Source of the DNA: Terasakiella brassicae
GTDB taxonomy: Bacteria; Pseudomonadota; Alphaproteobacteria; Rhodospirillales; Terasakiellaceae
NCBI RefSeq assembly: GCF_014641495.1
Contig: NZ_BMHV01000017.1
Location: 1-64,000, forward strand
Reading direction: 5' to 3'
Length of the DNA stretch: 64,000 nt
The notes beneath the pieces are model-generated. The model was not told where the DNA came from. It worked only from the letters and a program-made list of their open reading frames with translations, and did not search any database. The position numbers and the translations under genes were made by a program. Each line of letters begins with the position of its first letter. The stretch's first letter is position 1. This document shows positions 61,813 to 64,000 of the stretch, one piece after another.

Positions 61813-61983
61813 CAAAACGCTGCAATAACAAGGTATGTTATTCTTGCGGATAGAATGACATTTTATAAAAAAACAAAAACAGGAAACAGACAGGTCGCAA
61901 AACAACAGAGTGGACATTCCGGCCAGCAATTCCGTTTTGTGGGGCTGGTCTGTCCACTTAATCAACGATCTCAACATAGTGGT

Positions 61984-62472
61984 CTAGCTTTGGCTGAGCT
62001 TCAAAGGGACATGCAAGCCGACTTTTACACGATCCGATACGATATTGGATTGGTAACGTTTGACATTGGGGGCATCTGCGAAATATTGCCGGGCGAAGGC
62101 CTCGTATTCCTGCAAGGTATCTGTTGATAGCATGACGATAAAATCGACCTTACCTGATATGAAATAGCACTGCTGGACCTGATCCAGTTTTAACATGGTT
62201 TGGCGAAACTCGTTCAACAGGTCACTGCGTACGCTTTCCAGCTTGACTTCAACAATGGTCAGAATTTTATCCGCGACGATTTTAGGGGACAGAATAGAAA
62301 TATCGGCCGCAATCACCCCTTCATTGCGCAATCGTTTGATACGACGTTGAACGGAGGAACGTGACGACCCGACCTTTTCTGCTAGGACCACGGCGGAAAG
62401 CTGATTGTCTTTCTGCAATAAATTCAACAACTGTCGATCTATTTTGTCCAATTCGATTGGTAATTTGCTCAT
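61984..62472 (-). CDS. Lrp/AsnC-family transcriptional regulator
   Basis: A 162-aa regulator: N-terminal HTH (DRQLLNLLQKDNQLSAVVLA, KVGSSRSSVQRRIKRL) and C-terminal RAM ligand domain (IVEVKLES, VQQCYFISGKVDFIVML). It is divergent from dgcN across a 150-base gap, so it probably controls the D-glutamate genes in response to an amino acid. Confidence 0.85.
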   Translation of the reverse strand: MSKLPIELDKIDRQLLNLLQKDNQLSAVVLAEKVGSSRSSVQRRIKRLRNEGVIAADISILSPKIVADKILTIVEVKLESVRSDLLNEFRQTMLKLDQVQQCYFISGKVDFIVMLSTDTLQEYEAFARQYFADAPNVKRYQSNIVSDRVKVGLHVPLKLSQS

Positions 62473-62623
62473 TCCTGTGCCTGATATGATCCCAAAAACC
62501 CAATTGAGTTACAAACTATGGGTACATTACCACGCATATTCGTGCAAACTAAAAACATATTTGAATTCAACCTTCCAGCCACCATTTGTCTTTTATCTGG
62601 TGCCAATGAAAAGAGTATGACGC

Positions 62624-63622
62624 ATGGAGATCAAACGCCCTTATTTGCTGTTCCTCGGTGATGCCGCCGATCCGCTTGCTGCCAAAGTTGCCCAAGGTAT
62701 CAAGGATTGGCGACCTGAAAACGCGATGGCTCAATTCCGTCTGGAGGGATGTAAAGCCGATCTTGGCCTTGAGGATATGACGATTGAAGAAGCCGTCAAA
62801 GCCGGTTGTAAGACAATGGTGATCGGTGTTGCCAATCGCGGTGGCGTGATTTCAGACGCCTGGATCCGTGTTCTGATTGATGCCCTTGAAAATGGGCTGG
62901 ATTTGGCCGCCGGTTTACATAACAAACTGGCGGATATACCGGAACTGGTTGCCATTGCCGATCGTTTGGGACGTCAGCTTTTTGATGTGCGCCATCCAAC
63001 AGAAATTTACCCGGTTGCTTCGGGCAAAAACCGTACAGGTAAACGCCTGTTGCCCGTTGGCACAGATTGTTCTTGCGGTAAAATGTACACGGCCCTTGCC
63101 CTTGAAAAAGAAATGCGGGCACGCGGCATGAAAGCTGATTTTCGCGCAACCGGGCAAACCGGTATTCTAATTACAGGATCTGGTGTTTCCATTGATGCGG
63201 TTGCGGCAGATTTTATTTCAGGGTCGGTTGAAACCATTTCTCCGGATAATGATAGCGATCATTGGGATTTGATTGAAGGTCAAGGTTCCCTGTATCACGC
63301 CTCATTTGCGGGGGTAACGGCAGGCCTTATTCATGGCGCACAGGCCGATGCGCTCATCCTTTGCCATGAACCGACCCGTACACATATGCGTGGATTGCCC
63401 GAATATCCGATCCCATCGATGCAAGCCGTCATGGATCTGGCCTTGCACATGGCACAGTTGACTAATAAAGAGGCTAAATTCGTTGGCATCTGTGTCAATA
63501 CATCCAACCTTTCTGATGAAGATGCCGAGAAATTTATGCGCGAAACCGAAGAAAAATTTGGTTTGCCGTGTGTTGACCCTGTTCGAAACGGTGTTGGGCG
63601 GATCGTGGATGTGCTGCAATGA
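62624..63622 (+). CDS. dgcN: D-glutamate N-acetyltransferase DgcN (DUF1611)
   Basis: A 332-aa protein with an N-terminal Rossmann-like part (YLLFLGDAADPLAAKVAQG) and a P-loop-like motif GTDCSCGKMYTALAL (about residues 146-160). This is the DUF1611 family, in which DgcN acetylates D-Glu so that DgcA can racemise it to the L form. Its stop overlaps dgcA (ATGA), as expected for this pathway. Confidence 0.88.
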   Translation: MEIKRPYLLFLGDAADPLAAKVAQGIKDWRPENAMAQFRLEGCKADLGLEDMTIEEAVKAGCKTMVIGVANRGGVISDAWIRVLIDALENGLDLAAGLHNKLADIPELVAIADRLGRQLFDVRHPTEIYPVASGKNRTGKRLLPVGTDCSCGKMYTALALEKEMRARGMKADFRATGQTGILITGSGVSIDAVAADFISGSVETISPDNDSDHWDLIEGQGSLYHASFAGVTAGLIHGAQADALILCHEPTRTHMRGLPEYPIPSMQAVMDLALHMAQLTNKEAKFVGICVNTSNLSDEDAEKFMRETEEKFGLPCVDPVRNGVGRIVDVLQ

Positions 63623-64000
63623 CGGTTTCACTTAAGGTCAGTCATAAATCCTGGCCCATTGCCGGTAGTTTCACCATCTCACGCGGGTCAAAAACCACCG
63701 CTGATGTTGTTGTCGCTGAAATTCATGAAGGTGAGTATATCGGACGTGGTGAATGCGTTCCCTATGCGCGCTATAACGAAAGTATTGAAAGCGTCACAGA
63801 CCTGATTAACGGTTTGAAAAATGACATTGCAAATGGTTTGACCCGCATGGACTTGCAATCACGCCTTCCGGGTGGAGCGGCACGCAATGCCCTTGACTGC
63901 GCCTTCTGGGATTTGGAAGCCAAGAAAGCAGGCAAACGGGTCTGGGACTTGGCGGGTTTTTCTTCGTTTCATAACCTTACGACAGCTTATACATTGTCGT
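63619..64000 (+). CDS. dgcA: N-acetyl-D-glutamate racemase DgcA, N-terminal part
   Basis: The first 127 codons of an enolase-superfamily enzyme (SFTISRGSKTTADVVVAEI, GRGECVPYARYNESIESV, PGGAARNALDCAFWDLEAKK). The capping domain and start of the barrel are seen; the catalytic Lys and Asp/Glu ligands lie beyond the window. Formerly named dipeptide epimerase. Coupled to dgcN. Confidence 0.88.
   Translation, partial: MTVSLKVSHKSWPIAGSFTISRGSKTTADVVVAEIHEGEYIGRGECVPYARYNESIESVTDLINGLKNDIANGLTRMDLQSRLPGGAARNALDCAFWDLEAKKAGKRVWDLAGFSSFHNLTTAYTLS

Noticed and set aside
1-64000. tRNA or rRNA genes
   Set aside because: No cloverleaf-type or rRNA-like sequence was noticed in any intergenic region.

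Overview
The window looks like a chromosomal segment of a marine-type alphaproteobacterium, possibly Rhodospirillales or a Terasakiella/Thalassospira-like lineage. That placement is inferred from PQQ/alcohol-oxidation gene content, gene style and moderate G+C, and no taxonomic marker gene is present. It has two contrasting halves.

Region 1 (1-25136) is a copper-handling island bounded by two same-orientation remnants of one IS3-family element. The left remnant is the 3' end of orfB plus the right inverted repeat. The right remnant is the left end, the first codons of orfA and a 54-bp palindromic right end. Inside are a CusRS-like two-component system, five c-type cytochrome genes (one fused to a beta-propeller), a TlpA-like thioredoxin, CusF, a CusCBA efflux system whose CusB carries two extra CusF domains, a Spy-like protein, and an operon of SHOCT protein, hemerythrin, CopA ATPase, cupredoxin, frameshifted lgt, orphan Rieske protein and cytochrome c. 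A CusR-box-like palindrome, TGACAAAnTTTGTCA, precedes several of these units. The right end (20.7-24.9 kb) is plasmid-like: a long imperfect inverted repeat, five 21-bp iteron-like repeats, a VirD2/MobP-like relaxase, a MobC-like protein, an AlpA-like HTH protein and a truncated AT-rich ORF. The right IS remnant truncates a DUF779 gene that would normally follow the aldehyde dehydrogenase gene.

Region 2 (25.1-51.6 kb) is a complete periplasmic PQQ-dependent alcohol oxidation locus. It has an aldehyde dehydrogenase, a Lut/PedABC-type ABC system linked to lanthanide use, XoxJ/MoxJ-, SoxYZ- and SoxH-like accessory proteins, and a quinoprotein alcohol dehydrogenase with the extra Asp (WDFD) typical of lanthanide enzymes. 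Cytochrome c550 PedF, a second cytochrome, a LuxR-type response regulator, a FIST-domain sensor protein and two PAS hybrid kinases follow. PQQ biosynthesis is split into pqqA-D-E plus five or six unusual downstream genes on the plus strand and pqqB-C on the minus strand, meeting in a convergent overlap. The unusual genes encode a 33-aa membrane peptide, a PuuD-like membrane protein, a SerC-like aminotransferase, a short dihydroorotate-dehydrogenase-like protein, an M48 metalloprotease and a creatininase-family protein. A 15-bp motif (consensus MGACYTTTGKCNAAT) recurs at nearly every promoter of this region.

Region 3 (51.7-64 kb) holds a DUF2946/TonB-receptor/beta-propeller/thioredoxin/TonB-ExbB-ExbD operon, probably for metal uptake. 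Next is a two-component system with PepSY proteins and a b561-type cytochrome, with 57-bp inverted repeats flanking the two-component system and its PepSY gene. Last come an Lrp regulator and dgcN-dgcA for D-glutamate catabolism, with dgcA running off the window.

The most novel candidate is the extended pqq operon. Its M48 protease and creatininase-family protein (the family of mycofactocin MftE) could provide the PqqA-processing step usually done by M16 proteases, none of which is seen here.
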